Shown: positions 40,750 to 53,085, counted from the stretch's first letter. The stretch is 64,000 bases of DNA from Euclidia mi (GCA_944739405.2 OX123190.2:25642807-25706806), one strand, 5' to 3'. Numbers and translations: made by a program. The notes: generated by a model not told the origin, from the sequence alone.

Positions 40750-42000
40750 AAAATACGATGAAAAACGATTACATTTAATATTATAGTTGTGCTTGATATT
40801 TATAGTTTATCTACATGTTGGATGTTTATCATATTTTATTACAAGAGACAAAGGGAGATGAATCAGGTATTTGTAGATTGATAATTGCAATTTGATTTAT
40901 TTTCTTTCATTAATGACCGTGGTAATAGGTAATTATTTGGATCTAGATCTGATTGACTCGGATTCGGGAAAACTCATTAATAAAAGTCAAATAACTTGTA
41001 ACAAGAGAACCAATACTCCTCTGCAGTTTTATGGCCAAATAGTGACAATCTTAGTAATTACATCGATTGCAGGACACTAATTTGATAAGTTCATTGCACT
41101 ATATTAATACTATAAATGTCTATACTTAGTATGTTTACCAAGCTAAGCTATTATGTAATATATCTATCGTTATAAACCGAACCTAAAGCCTAGTGTATAG
41201 TAATCTATTTCCCCCCTATAATTATTGAAACCATGTGCTGTTAGAGAGACAACATATTTTTTTAATGCACCTTACATAATTTTAAAACAGTACAATAAAG
41301 TCTTGGTACATAAACGTATCTACTAAACAATAAATAACTTCTACCTGTAACACAAACATATCTAATTGTATCATCTCACATAAACAAAACTCAACAATAG
41401 AAAATAAATAATATTTCACACAACCACACATGTTACTATAACAGGGGAGGCAACAATGTGAACGCTTGCTAATTGAGTAATTCCTTTAAGACATTCGTTA
41501 TGATTATCAAGTAGGACAGACTCCCGGAGGTGAAACTTCGCGAAGTACTTAGCACTTCTCATCTGAATATGTGCGATACGTAGCGCCTACGCTGCGGTAG
41601 ACGGAACTTAGATGTATGAATGTGTGAAGGGTGCATATGGAATTGGTGCTGAGGTAAATATGTTTTTGTTTATGTTCTGCTTGACTTTAGTGGTGGAAGA
41701 TTGCTTTTTGGCGGTGGTGGATAAGTTTCAGAATAGCGTTTATTTTTATTGGAAAATTCTGTAGGCTAAAGACAAAGTAATAAAAAATATAAGTATCAGC
41801 AAATAGAAACATGTTCAGTATTACAGTACGTATTTCGATAACAACTGGCTATTAATATTGCATATATGAAAACTGCCTCCATAGAAGAGAGATAACACTC
41901 GGCGTATTTTTTTGTCCCGAGTAATAGATCGCCTGCGAACGAAAATAATTATATATCTACAAGACAAGTATACATTTACCAGATAGTAGAGCCTTGCTGA
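40750..42000. other. Intergenic DNA, nothing recognised
   Basis: Short ORFs at 40892 and 41821 have no motifs. No repeat family was recognised. Confidence 0.45.
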
Positions 42001-42285
42001 TTTCAGCATGAATGGGCCGGCTCAACTGGGAAAGTACTACCCTCTCACAGAAAATCGACGTAAAGTATACCTAAACTGTCGCGTTTCGTTCGGTGAGTGA
42101 GAGTGCCGGAGGCCCCATCGCCTATTCCTTTTCCCTTGTCTCACTCCTTCTCTTAACCCTTTCTCAGTCCCAAGGAGCGGCAACGCATTTGTGACTCCTG
42201 TGGTGTTGCTTGTGTCCATGGTCGGCCGTAATCGCTTATCAGGTGATCAGCCTGCTCGTTTGTCACCTATTACTATAAAAAACTT
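42001..42285 (+). mobile_element. SINE-like retroelement with A-tail, copy 2
   Basis: Plus orientation, from TTTCAGCATGAATGGGCCGG to the tail ATTACTATAAAAAACTTT. It aligns with 25189-25467, including the CTCTCACAGAAAATCGACGT segment and the TGTCCATGG segment. Confidence 0.7.
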
Positions 42286-43530
42286 TACTAGCTTTAACCG
42301 CCTGTAGTCTTGCTGCTACTTCTAATAGTAAAGCACTAAACCAATTTCTCTCTAGAGGATGGAGTAACCTTGAACCTCAGACAATGAAATAAGTTTTTAA
42401 ATAATCTAGCATTTACACTAAACTCCATTTGATGAAGTCACGAACGAATCCAGCTGCTTAAATATTCAATTATGATTCGGTTATTACTATGTAAGGCATC
42501 AATAGTCACACGACATATATTTGTGTCATCTGATACTATTATATTTAATTCTCGGTAGGTAAGTATTGTTTTTGTACTTTCACTCAGAACGATTTCATTT
42601 TCCTGGAAAGTCATATCAGATATGATACTTTACAAGTGTGTGTTATAATTTAAGTCACATTAGTCAACATCTATTTGTTAGGGATGAAAAGAAAATAAGA
42701 AAATATATTTTAGATTACTTAGAAGCCGGTTCGACTAAGCCACTACATAGTAAACATTATTGTAGTGATGCGAAAGCCACGAATAACTGTCACACAGAAT
42801 ACTAAGACTCGAAATATCACAAAGGACATCCAAAGCTTACATCAGTTCAATAAGATGAAACGGATTTGCTATGTATACCAGGAATCTGATCTATCCGAAC
42901 TAAGCTTACTGTCCAGCTGGATACCAGATAGTGAGTAAATATCGAACCGTTTAAATAATAGACATATAATATTTTATTATTTTATTTACATTTTTAATAT
43001 TAAGTATCTCTGTTACATGGCTATTCTTCCAACATTTGGTGTTAAAAAAATAACCGGACCTTTGGGAGGCTTACACAGGCATATGGATCGACCTCAACGT
43101 GCAGAGGCACGTAGAGAGCTTTAATCTAAAATGGGCTGGGATACATGGCGCTGAGCCACCACGACTGCACTACTGAGTACAGCTCTGGACTAGCCGTAAC
43201 ACATGTAAGTCTATTGTAATATGTGGAGCCTAATTTAATTGGTTTATGTTAATGAGTGTTAGATGGACTTGTAAGTATTATGATTCTATGGATGAAAAAC
43301 GGCACCTGCCAGTAATACTCTAATAGTATCCGTCTGCATGGCAGGTGGTGACTCGCCAACTCACTGGATGGGCTCTTTATGTTATGTATGTTGTTAGTAA
43401 AATAAAGATATGGAAGGTGTGAGCAGATCGTTTCTGAAGAAAGCGAAAATGCAGTAGGTACTGATAATTTGGTATAGAAAAATACAAAAGGAAAATGGAC
43501 ATTGCTTCATGAGGACGTATATATTGGTTA
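42286..43530. other. Intergenic DNA, nothing recognised
   Basis: AT-rich DNA upstream of the LINE 3' tail. No gene or repeat family was recognised. Confidence 0.45.
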
Positions 43531-43620
43531 GTAATAATAATAATAATTGTTTATTGCAGACCAGTTAAGTCCATACAGTGAAGGTAACATAAATATAAAA
43601 AGTATTGAATTTCAAATTAT

Positions 43621-44922
43621 TTACAAATTCTGTAAGCGCGACCAGGGCATGGCAAATGGACAGTCCGTTTTCATCCGGCCAGCAAAAATTTTTAGGTAGC
43701 TGTTGAAGCTACCACGAAACCGCCGCGCCAGGGACGCTGCTCTCTTTCTTAATATAGCGGTAAAGCCGTCCACACGAGCCTCAGCGAACATCTCTGACGC
43801 ACTACAGAAGCGCGGCAGCCCCATCAGCGCCCTAAATTCATTATTATATTGGACTCGAAAAACATTGTAAGCCATTTGCGTATGCTTGACCTACACGGCT
43901 TGACCTAGGCTGCACGTGTAAAACTATTGACAAAACGCCTTGAATAGGGTTACTTTGACTTATTCAGTGCAGCGTGCGAACCTACGAGCCGGCATGTTCG
44001 CCCAAACTGACAATGCCCTGCGTTTTCTTTCCATGTCCACATCATCTTTGAGTGACTCGGTGACCCAGTAGCCCAACTCGATCAACTATTCTGATAGGAT
44101 GGTTATTTAAAGTGATCGTGGGTACATTCTGATAACGCCCAACCTAAACACTTCTGATAGCTTATCCGTCCATCTGACATAGTTGGTTTGTTTTCCATAC
44201 CAAAATTTGAAAAGCGATATGAATTCGCTTGGAAGATTCGCTTCGTTAGACAATTTCTGCCACAATTTGCTATAATCTACCAAATCGAAGGCCCGCGAGA
44301 GGTCTAAGAAACACGCATAAATTGGTGTCTTCCTATTGGTGTAGTACTGGACAATGAGCTTGAGCGTCAGTATCGTTGTTTCAGTGGCAAACCCTGGACG
44401 GAAACCGAACTGAGCATCGTAGAGCTTTATAGGACTATCTAGATGTTTATCAAGCACCCTATCCAGCACTTTAGCTATAATAGTAGCGAGAGATATGGGC
44501 CTATAATTACTGAGACTTGATGCGTCACTAGTTTTATTTATAATGATAGGGACTACTATAGTTCTCATCAAGCCTTCAGGCAAGTGTGAATGCCCTATAC
44601 AAAAGGTAAACAACTTAGCAATCACCTGGGGCATGTGAACACCAGCATATTGTAAGTGTTCAATGCTCAGAGAGTCATGCCCAGGAGACCTACCACGGAG
44701 ACGTATCACCCTCGCGACCTCTCTGGTCAAAGTAAGCACTATAGGATCGCCTTCCTTATTACTGCGAACCGTTTCTGTGCTCGCAGGCACTGACGAGCCC
44801 TGTACTAGGAAGTGAGATTTGAACATGTTAGCAATCTGGGGGCCAATTCTGCTATTTTTATATGACATTGATATTATATTTTGAATGGATTTAAAAGCGG
44901 TATTCTGATAACCTAATGTCAT
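43621..44922 (-). pseudogene. CR1-like LINE reverse transcriptase remnant
   Basis: The frame 44922-44107 contains the RT fingers and palm: GHDSLSIEHL, a NYRPISL block (near 44495), QFGFRPG (near 44395) and motif A in CFLDLSRAFD (catalytic Asp near 44305). It then runs into GVIRMYP instead of the RQGG...YADD palm segment. About 100 residues including the catalytic YADD are missing. Homology resumes out of frame (44060-43880, ESL.DDVDMER-like block). It ends with the C-terminal block YNN.FRALMGLPRFCSASEMF at 43875-43621. The enzyme would have copied LINE RNA at the target site; this copy cannot. Confidence 0.8.
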
Positions 44923-45059
44923 TATCGTATAATTAAAAATAAATAGTTCGTCGTTGACACATACGATCTCGTTACAATTTCATTCAAATATCAGATAATT
45001 TAGAAGAATACACTTTTTGTGACGTAAGTATGACACTGACATGATATCGAGACTATATT

Positions 45060-45447
45060 TATTTAGCAGAATTGGGCCCCTGGACGGCGTCACTATTTCC
45101 CTCTATACTCACAGGAATGCTCGGCCTTGCATTCAATTTCTTGGTCTCCTTCCAAAAACTACTAAAATTTTTCGATGAATGTTACGTCGCTAAGATGTCC
45201 ATTTTTATTTGCGTCTGTTTATTTTGAGACCACTTAAGTTGTTTTTAAACCTAGTCCGAGTTTCATGCATACAATGATATATTGGGCCATTAGTAGGTTT
45301 TCCATAAGGGACCCACTGTTGAAAACAAAGCTGAGCCTCCCTATGAGCCTCTCTTACATACTTATTCCATCCTACGACATGGCATTTCTGGTTCTTATTT
45401 TTATGCAACTTAAATTTATATGTGATAGCGGCGACATTTGACAACAT
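45060..45447 (-). pseudogene. LINE endonuclease-RT linker
   Basis: The first frame, 45447-45205, contains VVGWN.YV.EAH.EA, a block conserved in CR1-like LINE ORF2 between endonuclease and RT. A frameshift leads to a SSFWKETKKLNARPSIP block near 45165-45100. The N-terminal endonuclease does not continue upstream in this orientation; the only endonuclease-like piece lies on the plus strand at 46860-47341. Confidence 0.65.
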
Positions 45448-45450
45448 TTT

Positions 45451-46554
45451 TACAATATTGTTATATAAATTATCTATTAAAATTTTATGATCTACATTAT
45501 ACGTAACGTCAGCACAGTTTCGAAATTCGACATACCCTATTTACGAGGAATAGATCAAGACTTCACGTATCCGCTTGCTTGCCCCGCGCAGCAACCACTT
45601 GAAAGCGATAACGATCAAACGCCCGCGCGTTTTTATCGCCTCGGCGCGCGGGTCGGGTTACACACAATCGGTCCTTGTGACTCAATTTGTTTTGAAAGGT
45701 TGTCAATTGTTATATTATTTATGTTTGTTATGAAACTAACTATACATTGTTATCTTTGTTTATTTAGATTACGACTCTGGTGTCGAGTGATGCTCGTTTG
45801 AAATTGAAATAGCGCGTTTTAGAGCTTGCTTTGTATTTAAAAGTTCATACCTCAAAACTTAAAGCGGTGACATATCGTTTTTAATATTTATTTACGTTAC
45901 TTATATAATAGATAATAACATAAGAAATAAAAAAGTACACTTGTTCATACATATTTATGAATTACAGGCCTCTGATTCCAAACCATTATCTGGCACCGCG
46001 CGGCGTAATTTATCTTAAATTTGATAAGGCCATATAATGCACAAATAACATTTTTAAGCATAAAATTAAATAAACACTAAAGTAAGTAGTCTTATATTAT
46101 TTTAAAACAAAAAGAAATCATAGGGATAGCATTCACAACTTCCGAGTAATATGAACATTTCTGAAACAGTTCCCATGCTCTCAGTAAAATCACTGTTGCG
46201 CGCCAAAATCTACTTAAGGTCTCGAAAAAAGTCAAATCTTATATTTCATGCTGGTATTTTTATATATACGTGTTAGTTATTAACATACCTTGATAAAAAC
46301 AATAGATCTTAAAGAATAAAACTAAATTTAACAGAAAAGACAGAAGAAATACACGCACACATTCCGCACAGACTCAACACTCAATGACAACATTGACACA
46401 ACGAACGTTTTTTTTTAAATTTCTCTATGGAGTCGAAACTCGACTGGGATTAGTATGACGGGAAATTTAACGTAGAAACGAGATACATAATACAAACTAA
46501 GCCCTAGAGTGAAAGAGACGAGTATATTTCACTCTTTCGACCGCGGGAGCCATG
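45451..46554. other. Intergenic or LINE-related non-coding DNA
   Basis: A 104-codon frame at 45487-45801 lacks motifs. The sequence could be 5' LINE sequence in inverted orientation or unrelated flank; I could not decide. Confidence 0.35.
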
Positions 46555-46859
46555 TCATATACAGGATGACACGGGCAAAGCAGACTCAGATGCGATGTCA
46601 TATGCCATATAACACGGGCAATTTAGTGTTTGAATTTTGTTATATGCCATATAACACGGGCAAACAAGCGGGTATACTGGTAAATCAGCTGTTGATACGT
46701 CAGCGGGCATTCTGCGAGGGCGGCCTTACGGCGGTGTCGCTTTATTGTGGTGCAAGAGTGCTTTTAAATGTGTGTCGGTTGTCGAGTGTAAAAGTGTGAG
46801 GATTATGGCTATAAGAGTATTATTAGAAAATCGGCAATTTTTAGTGTTCTCTGTGTAAT
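46555..46859 (+). repeat. Possible LINE 5' UTR with short direct repeats
   Basis: TATGCCATATAACACGGGCA occurs exactly at 46601-46620 and 46643-46662, with a degraded third unit near 46555-46577 (GATGACACGGGCAAA). Repeats of this size just upstream of an endonuclease frame could be promoter monomers of a LINE 5' UTR. Confidence 0.4.
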
Positions 46860-47341
46860 GCCATCGGGGGCTAGCGATAATTTAACGGAGTTTACGGATT
46901 GTTTAAGTGAGATGAGTGCCATAAATGAAAACAGTGATGTGGTCTCTGCATTTATGATCGGTGACTTTAATGCGGGGCCCATCTGCGTCCTTCGGTAAGG
47001 AACTTAAAGATTCTCGTACGGAACAAAGCTGGTTATGCGCAGATATTGAAAGGCTAGGGTTGTTATCTGGCGCATACACCTATGTTAGCGAGGCGCACGG
47101 CAGTAAGTCGTGGCTGGACCACGTACTGGTGACTGAAGCTGCCAACTTGAGTGTAATGGATGTAGAAATAAGGTATGATGTTACATGGTCTGATCACTTC
47201 CCGGTCTTTTTATCATGTAATATAGAAACATTAATGCCAAAACGAAATGTTTCTGTTCTAAAATTTAAATTTAATGAGAAAAATATTTATGTTCTAGTAC
47301 ATATTCTGAAACGGGCTTTAAAATGTCTGTCTACTGTTTGA
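46860..47341 (+). pseudogene. LINE AP-like endonuclease fragment
   Basis: The translation shows VVSAFMIGDFNA (catalytic Asp/Asn pair of the exonuclease-endonuclease-phosphatase fold, near 46945-46972) and a frameshift. After that come SW.DHVLV (near 47110-47130) and WSDHFPV (near 47188-47208), the SDH motif holding catalytic Asp and His. The frame ends in TGA at 47339-47341. The endonuclease would nick target DNA for LINE insertion. It lacks most of its N-terminus, and orientation is opposite to the RT fragment 1.4 kb to the left. Confidence 0.75.
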
Positions 47342-47644
47342 GAGGGTATTCAAATGTTTAATTTGTAGTATTAAATCTGCGTGTCCGTAGTCTATACACG
47401 ATGAACTTCGAGAAATGGTGTCTCTATGCATCACCTGTAGTTGTTTTTTTAAGTCTCTGTGCATTCTATTTAGACTAAATTATGGAAAATGATTGCAGTA
47501 TTGCATATTTGCTTCACTACCATATTATGTAGCTTGTACGCTGCACAACTATAAACTAATAAGAAATTTTTTACAACTTTAGAAGTGAATTAGCTGACTA
47601 TAATCAAATCTATTACACATGGGTACATGGAGTAAGATCTACAT
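47342..47644. other. Intergenic gap
   Basis: Nothing recognised in this AT-rich stretch after the endonuclease fragment. Confidence 0.4.
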
Positions 47645-47690
47645 AGATGCATAGACTCACGCCTGTTTACTGAAGGAATAGGCAGACACT
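47645..47690 (-). mobile_element. Tail fragment of the conserved-tail SINE family
   Basis: ATAGACTCACGCCTGTTTAC and GGCAG match the ends of 20125-20355 and 37395-37612. Only about 45 bases remain. Confidence 0.5.
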
Positions 47691-47987
47691 ACGGAACGCC
47701 ATTTGAAGCGATTCTTACATATATCTCTTGCTTCGTTCATTCTCATGCATGTTCTTCCATTTTGGGGTACTTTAAACCTGTCCCTTTTTAAGATCTATCA
47801 GCATATTAATACTTTTTTTCTTGGTTTGGTAATCTTTTCGATTGCAGCTACTGTCTTTGTGTCAATGTTAGGCCTGGTATTCGGTTAACCGGTCAAAGAC
47901 CTGACCGTTATATATAATATCTTGGAACTATAATGTTTGGTATAGACATTTCCCGGTAGTTTCATACGCGTTGAATTTCTATGACAA

Positions 47988-48021
47988 ATGTAATGGTAAT
48001 GGATCACCATTACCATTACAT
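47988..48021. repeat. Perfect foldback, 15-bp arms
   Basis: Arms 47988-48002 and 48007-48021 are exact reverse complements with loop ATCA. Confidence 0.95.
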
Positions 48022-48096
48022 GTACACTGTAATTGAGCCAATTTCGAATGAAATATTCGATTTATTTATACTACTGACTTGTGCCGACTTTGCACA

Positions 48097-48508
48097 GCAA
48101 GCAAATAACATATCGTCACGCCTTTTATCCCCGAAGGGGTAGGCAGAGGTGTATTTCTATACCCTCTTTTCGCCAGATATACTTTAGTCCCACGTAATAA
48201 GGGGCGAGCCTATTGCCGTACCGGGCACATTTCCAGACTCCGTGCTGCTACTGAGAATTTTGTGACAGAAAAACCCAATAACACTGCCCGACCCAGGAAT
48301 CGAACCCGGGACCTCCTGATCCCATGCGCACATTTATGCCGTGAGACCAACGAGGCAGTCGTATAGGGTTTGATGTCGAGTTTTCCGTCTCTACGCAAAG
48401 ATGTATTTGCATCGTGTTATACCTTAGTCGCCTCTTACGACACCCACGGGAAGATAGGGGGTGGTGACACTTGTATTCTATGCCGTCAACCACACGGCAA
48501 GCAAATAA
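48097..48508 (-). mobile_element. tRNA-headed SINE with 12-bp target duplication
   Basis: GCAAGCAAATAA flanks it (48097-48108 and 48497-48508). On the minus strand a B box GGTTCGATTCC (reverse complement of 48296-48306) sits in a tRNA-like head (about 48360-48285). The body follows, then a tail with GGCAATAGGCTCGCC and CCCCTTCGGGGATAAAAGG (48190-48120) shared with the SINE-like repeats at 20.1 and 37.4 kb. An additional 130-bp segment precedes the tRNA-like head in sense, so the element may be composite. Confidence 0.75.
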
Positions 48509-48534
48509 GCACAAAAGAAATATCCTTATCATCC

Positions 48535-48825
48535 TGGCTCGGCGTTGCACCGAAACCGTATGTGCTAGGCGATTTGTAAATAATATTTATATTGTGGACT
48601 GTATGAGGATGGCTGATAATCGCCTAGGGTAGGACAAAGGTGAGGAGGAGTTGGAAATTATAGATACTGGGGTTTACAGCACACCTACCTTCGTTCTCTC
48701 GGCTTGACAAGATGGCGGCCGCCGGCTTCTTCCAGAATCGGGCCACAAAGCTGATCACTCCATCTGGATCCTACCCAGAGCTGCACAGATCACCTCCACT
48801 TCACCTGCGGGCGGTTTTGTTCTCG
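48535..48825 (-). repeat. BEL-D left LTR, truncated
   Basis: Reverse complement of the 3' half of 54117-54671, starting TGGCTCGGCG. It stops at TTCTCG, where gag-protease sequence begins; CTCG is shared by both partners, a microhomology junction. Confidence 0.85.
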
Positions 48826-50030
48826 AGATGTGTGAGTAATGATACGTCCACATTAGCGTTCGGCAATGTGTCTGTAATACGCTCCACGATAAGCGAAGAA
48901 ATGTTAAAATTAATATTCCTATCAAAACGCGAATGTATTTTAATATCTCCGGAACCCTTGCAATGTTTTACCGAACCCCCGATGCCCTTGACTACTTGTC
49001 GCGGTTACCGGATTGGCTCGACAACGGATAACTTTTATCAAAATGTAATAATGAGTGATGTCGTTAATTACATGAACGACACTTCGTCTTACTAGAACAA
49101 TCACTCGTTTTATGTTTTATACTTAAACAATTAACGCAAGCTTTGTTTTCTTTTACACATTTGTAACGAGCAGTCGGATTTAAATTATTAAAGGCGGGAC
49201 ATTTATAGAAATGGTCGTGTACTATATTACTGCACAGATACTTCTGTGAATTATTATTATTAAATTCCAAGCATGCTACGTAAGATTGCGGATTAGGGAC
49301 CGAGTTATTATTGCTATTTCGCGCTTTATTCGACTTTTGTTTGCTATATTATTATTAGACGAGCTAGATGAACTAGACTGCGTATTATGAAATATTCGAC
49401 ACTGATCTTTGATGAAAGAAATAAAACTATCTAGTGTAGGTATTTTATGATTGCGTTCCGTCATCTCGAATGCGCGATTTGTTTCAGTGTCAAACTTTTT
49501 TAAAGCGAGTTGAAGAAACATAAAGTCGGAAAGATCTTGTAATTTTAAGTTTTTAAGGGAATTAACTGCGGTAACAAAGTTGTCTATAAACAGCTGGCAA
49601 TTCGAAACAGACTTCGTATATCTCCATCAAACGACATAAGCTCAATTGGCGGTAATCTCGGCGCTCGAACGGCCGGTCCGGCAGAAACGGGCTGTGCGGA
49701 ACATTTACCCTCCAATTGTGATTGTATGCGCTTGATGATACAATAAAGATCTTCGAATGAGGTGTACGCCTGATAATTCGGCTGTTCATGAAGATTAGTA
49801 GAAAGCAATCTTGCGTAATTATAATCGTCTAACAACTTATGAAAATCTGTTCGAATACTATCTACTGTCATACAATAACTAAGAAATGATTCCCTATTAA
49901 TGTCGGAAGTAGCGGCAGTTTTTGAGCGCTCGTAAATGTTTTGAATATCCTCAAATAAAAAAATACGTTTAGCTTCCGAGATTGTCAGCTCTTTTTCTTC
50001 CAACATGCATGGCTTCTTTTGTTGTGCCAT
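48822..50030 (-). pseudogene. gag: BEL-D gag and partial protease
   Basis: The start at 50028-50030 opens a 148-codon gag N-terminus with the PPIE..FDGD block. A deletion of about 240 bp relative to BEL-C near 49612 then shifts the frame. Frames 49521-49276 and 49270-49064 carry the continuing gag, with zinc-knuckle Cys/His clusters in the latter. A second deletion of roughly 360 bp near 49010 removes the protease active site. At the codon where BEL-B and BEL-C have TAG, this copy has CAG (49594-49596). It produces no functional Gag. Confidence 0.8.
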
Positions 50031-50381
50031 GTTTACGTAAGTATAAGCTAATGAGACCGAATCAAAATAAGAATAGCTAAAGTGTTTATGCGGTAGTTAT
50101 TCGTTAGTAGGCAACACTTTAAGGCGGTGGAATTAAAAGGTGCTTGAAATATGTAATTAACAAGACAACTATGATATATCAGATTAGTAGGTAGCTACAT
50201 AAAAGTATATTACCTACGGAAGCGTGCGAAAGTAACCACGTAATGGGTATGTAAATGGACTAGGAGTTGAGCTAGGTGCTATAACTACCTAGGTAGGTAC
50301 TTCTAGACGATACCTACGCGAGATATAAACGAGAGGTTACGTATGAACGCTAATGAATCCGGCTTCGAACGGACCAAAAAA
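50031..50381 (-). other. BEL-D 5' untranslated region
   Basis: Homologous to 15048-15371 and 35134-35459. Next to the LTR it reads, in sense, TTTTTTGGTCCGTTCGAAGC; the TGG could begin a primer-binding site. Confidence 0.6.
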
Positions 50382-50539
50382 TGGTTCGGCGTTGCACCGA
50401 AACCGAATGTGCTAGGCGATTTGGAAAAAAATATTAATATTGTGGACTGTATGAGGATGGCTGATAATCGCCTAGGATAGGACAAAGGTGAGGAGGAGTT
50501 GGAAAATATAGATACTGGGGTTTACAGCACACCTACCTC
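50382..50539 (-). repeat. BEL-D middle LTR, truncated
   Basis: It starts TGGTTCGGCG and matches the outer part of the other BEL-D LTRs. It stops near 50539 where plus-strand pol begins. This is the inversion breakpoint. Confidence 0.8.
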
Positions 50540-51934
50540 CGTTAAATACTTCTCATTATATTACGTCTTGTTGTTGTTCTGTTCTTCAAGAAAATAATAT
50601 TGATTCTCTTCTCAAGCGATTTTGGGAGCTCGAAGAGATAACCGCACCGCTCTCGATGAGCCGTAAGGATCTCGAGTGTGAAGAACATTTCCGCGCTACC
50701 ACTGTTCGTGACGACAGTGGCAGATACGTAGTGGCGTTGCCATTCTATGGTGACCCTTATTCGTTAGGCGACTCGTACGCTGCTGCGCTTAGACGTTTTC
50801 ATTGTTTAGAACGTAAACTTGATGCATCACTTAAGTTACGCAGCGCCTATAATGTCGTCATTCGTGACTACCTAAATAAAGGTTTTTTGAGTGTAGTTGT
50901 AAACAACGAGGGCAATTCTCTTCCCTCATATTATATCCCGCATCATGGCGTAGTTCGCGAAGATAAAACCTCTACTAAACTTCGTGTGGTTTTAGATGCT
51001 AGTTGTAGGACTACATCGGGTCAGTCGATTAATGACATTTTGCATGCCGGCCCTAATCTACAGGGTGATTTATTTAACATCATAATAAAGTTTCGTCTTT
51101 TCCAAATCGCTCTGTCAGCTGTTTCTCAGTATCGGCATTTGCGAATCTGACCAAAGATTTCAACGATTTTTTTATCGTTTTAACAATAAGGAACCTTTAT
51201 CCGTGTATCAGTTCAATCGTGTTTGTTTTGGACTCAAGTCTAGCCCATATCACGCGTTACGAGTTGTTCGCTAGTTGATCGCTGATGAAGGCGATCACTT
51301 TCCCGCCGCAACAGCTGTTGATACTTCCGCTTTGTATATGGATGACATTGCCTGTAGTGTCATATCCGTTCCGCTAGCAATTTCGCTTTGTGAAGAGCTT
51401 ATTCAGCTTTTCAAGCGAGGCCAGTTTGATCTTGTCAAATGGACAAGCAATTCTAAGGAGGTTCTCGCACTCATACCTGATTCGCATAAAGCTTCTCCAG
51501 ACATTGAGTTTGAGAAGTCTGTACCGCATAAAGTTCTCGGTTTACGCTGGGACAAGTCCTGTTATAGTTTTCGGTTCGACGTCTCACCGCCAGATGATAA
51601 GTGCACCAAACGCACTATGCTGTTCACAGTGGCTCGACTATGGAACATAATGGGTTTTGTGGCTCTCACAATTTTGTACGCCAAGCTCTTGATCAAAGAA
51701 CTTTGGTTGTCAAAGTGTGAGTGGGATGAAACACCCCCTGACCATATTGTCACCGCTTGGAGCCAGTTTTGTATTGAGCTTACCGCGCTCAATCAAATTA
51801 CTTTTCCGCGTCATCTTGGGTTGGTAGATGGATGTACCATCAACTTTATAGGTTTCGCTGATGCCAGCGAGCGTGCTACGGCGGAGTCGTATATCTGCAA
51901 GTCCGCATTGGTTCTAACTACTCGGTGCAGTTAG
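50540..51934 (+). pseudogene. pol: BEL-D reverse transcriptase
   Basis: The plus-strand frame from about 50580 carries the FWELEE block, REDKTS, a VVLDAS segment and SINDILHAGPN. A small deletion near 51115-51140 removes the first catalytic Asp region (SADCRQ in BEL-C) and shifts the frame. A TAG at 51272-51274 replaces CAG. The frame 51275-51934 contains the intact YMDD (near 51335-51346) and continues through the connection to an FADAS motif. A one-base loss near 51876 shifts it before RNase H. Confidence 0.8.
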
Positions 51935-53085
51935 TTTGTGCCAAGTCCAAGGTCTATTAAAACCATTTTGGTTGCGAGACTGGAGTTTTGCGCGGCCCTT
52001 CTGCTGTCTCAATTGCTTCGCAAGGTTCAAGACACAGTTTTGCCCCACTACCCTATGAATAAAATATATGCGTTTTCTGACTCCAAAGTAGTGCTCGCTT
52101 GGATTTATTCTTCTCCTCACCGCTGGCAGACTTTTGTCGCCAACCGCGTTAGTAAATTGATTGAACTTGTTCCTGCTTCTTGTTTCAATTACGTCGCGGG
52201 TATTGAGAACCCCGCTGATTGCCTGTCTCATGGTGTTACTCCACTTAATCTTCTGCATCATCCATTGTGGCATCGTGGACCTTCTTGGATTTCCCATGAT
52301 CCGTCAGAGTGGCCCATGCATGCCTTTGACCACAGTGCAGAAGAGGAAGATGTACCCGAACGGAAGTCTGTTTCTCATCCCGTGATTGCTGAGGTTGCTG
52401 AATCTCCGATCTATGCACTCGCACTACGCATGTCATCGTGGTCTAAGTTACTCCGCGCCATCGTTTATGTCTGTAGGTTTCTTAGGCACCTACCTAATGG
52501 GACTTTTGTTTCAAGTACTGATCTTGAGTTTGCAGAATGTAAGTTACTACGAGCTGTACAGGCTGTTCATTTTAGTAACGGCATTCAAAATTTGAAAAAC
52601 AATGTACCTTGTTCTCCCGCTATTCTAAGGCTCAAGCCGTTTCTCGATGAGCACCGCGTCATACGCGTTGGTGGTCGTCTGTCAAATTCGGATGAACCTT
52701 ATAACTACAAGCATCCTTGCATTCTACCGCGTCATGATCATGTTGTCGACCTTCTTGTTGATTTTTATCACAAGAAGCATCTCCATGCTGGTCCAGAGTT
52801 GCTTATGTCCTTACTTAGGCATAAATATTGGGTTTTAGCCGCTCGACGAATAATTCGTCACAGAATACATAAATGTAACGTCTGTTTCAAATTTCGTCCG
52901 CGTCCGACTTTCCCTCCCATGGCAGGTCTTCCTAGCCAGCGCGTCAATCAGGTTGATAAAGCGTTTACACATACTGATTGTGATTGCGCAGGACCACTGC
53001 AGTATACGCCAGTGCGTGGTCGAGGTGTTAAAAGCCGTAAAGCTTGGCTATGTATTTTTACATGCTTAACGCCGTCGTCCGTCCG
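51935..53085 (+). pseudogene. pol: BEL-D RNase H and integrase N-terminus
   Basis: The frame 51938-53110 corresponds to BEL-C residues 10-385: RNase H motifs (LEFCAA, FSDSK, NPADC), the IRVGGRL block and the integrase zinc-binding domain (YHKKH and CNVC). The first integrase Asp block is CDCAG, keeping the Asp. The frame is destroyed by the palindrome at 53086-53145, after which integrase continues in another frame. Confidence 0.85.

Larger units (their letters stand above)
43532..45450 (-). mobile_element. CR1-like LINE, 3' part
   Basis: The minus-strand 3' end carries AATAAA (rc at 43551-43556) and a short ATT-repeat tail (43532-43547). Upstream in sense come the RT C-terminal domain, an internally deleted RT, and the endonuclease-RT linker up to 45447. 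The clade is inferred from the RT blocks and repeat tail. It is broken by stops and deletions. Confidence 0.7.

Noticed and set aside
51390..51650. 86-codon ORF, with relatives at 11729-11989 and 32070-32330
   Set aside because: It is the same shifted-frame shadow of the RT segment in all three BEL copies.
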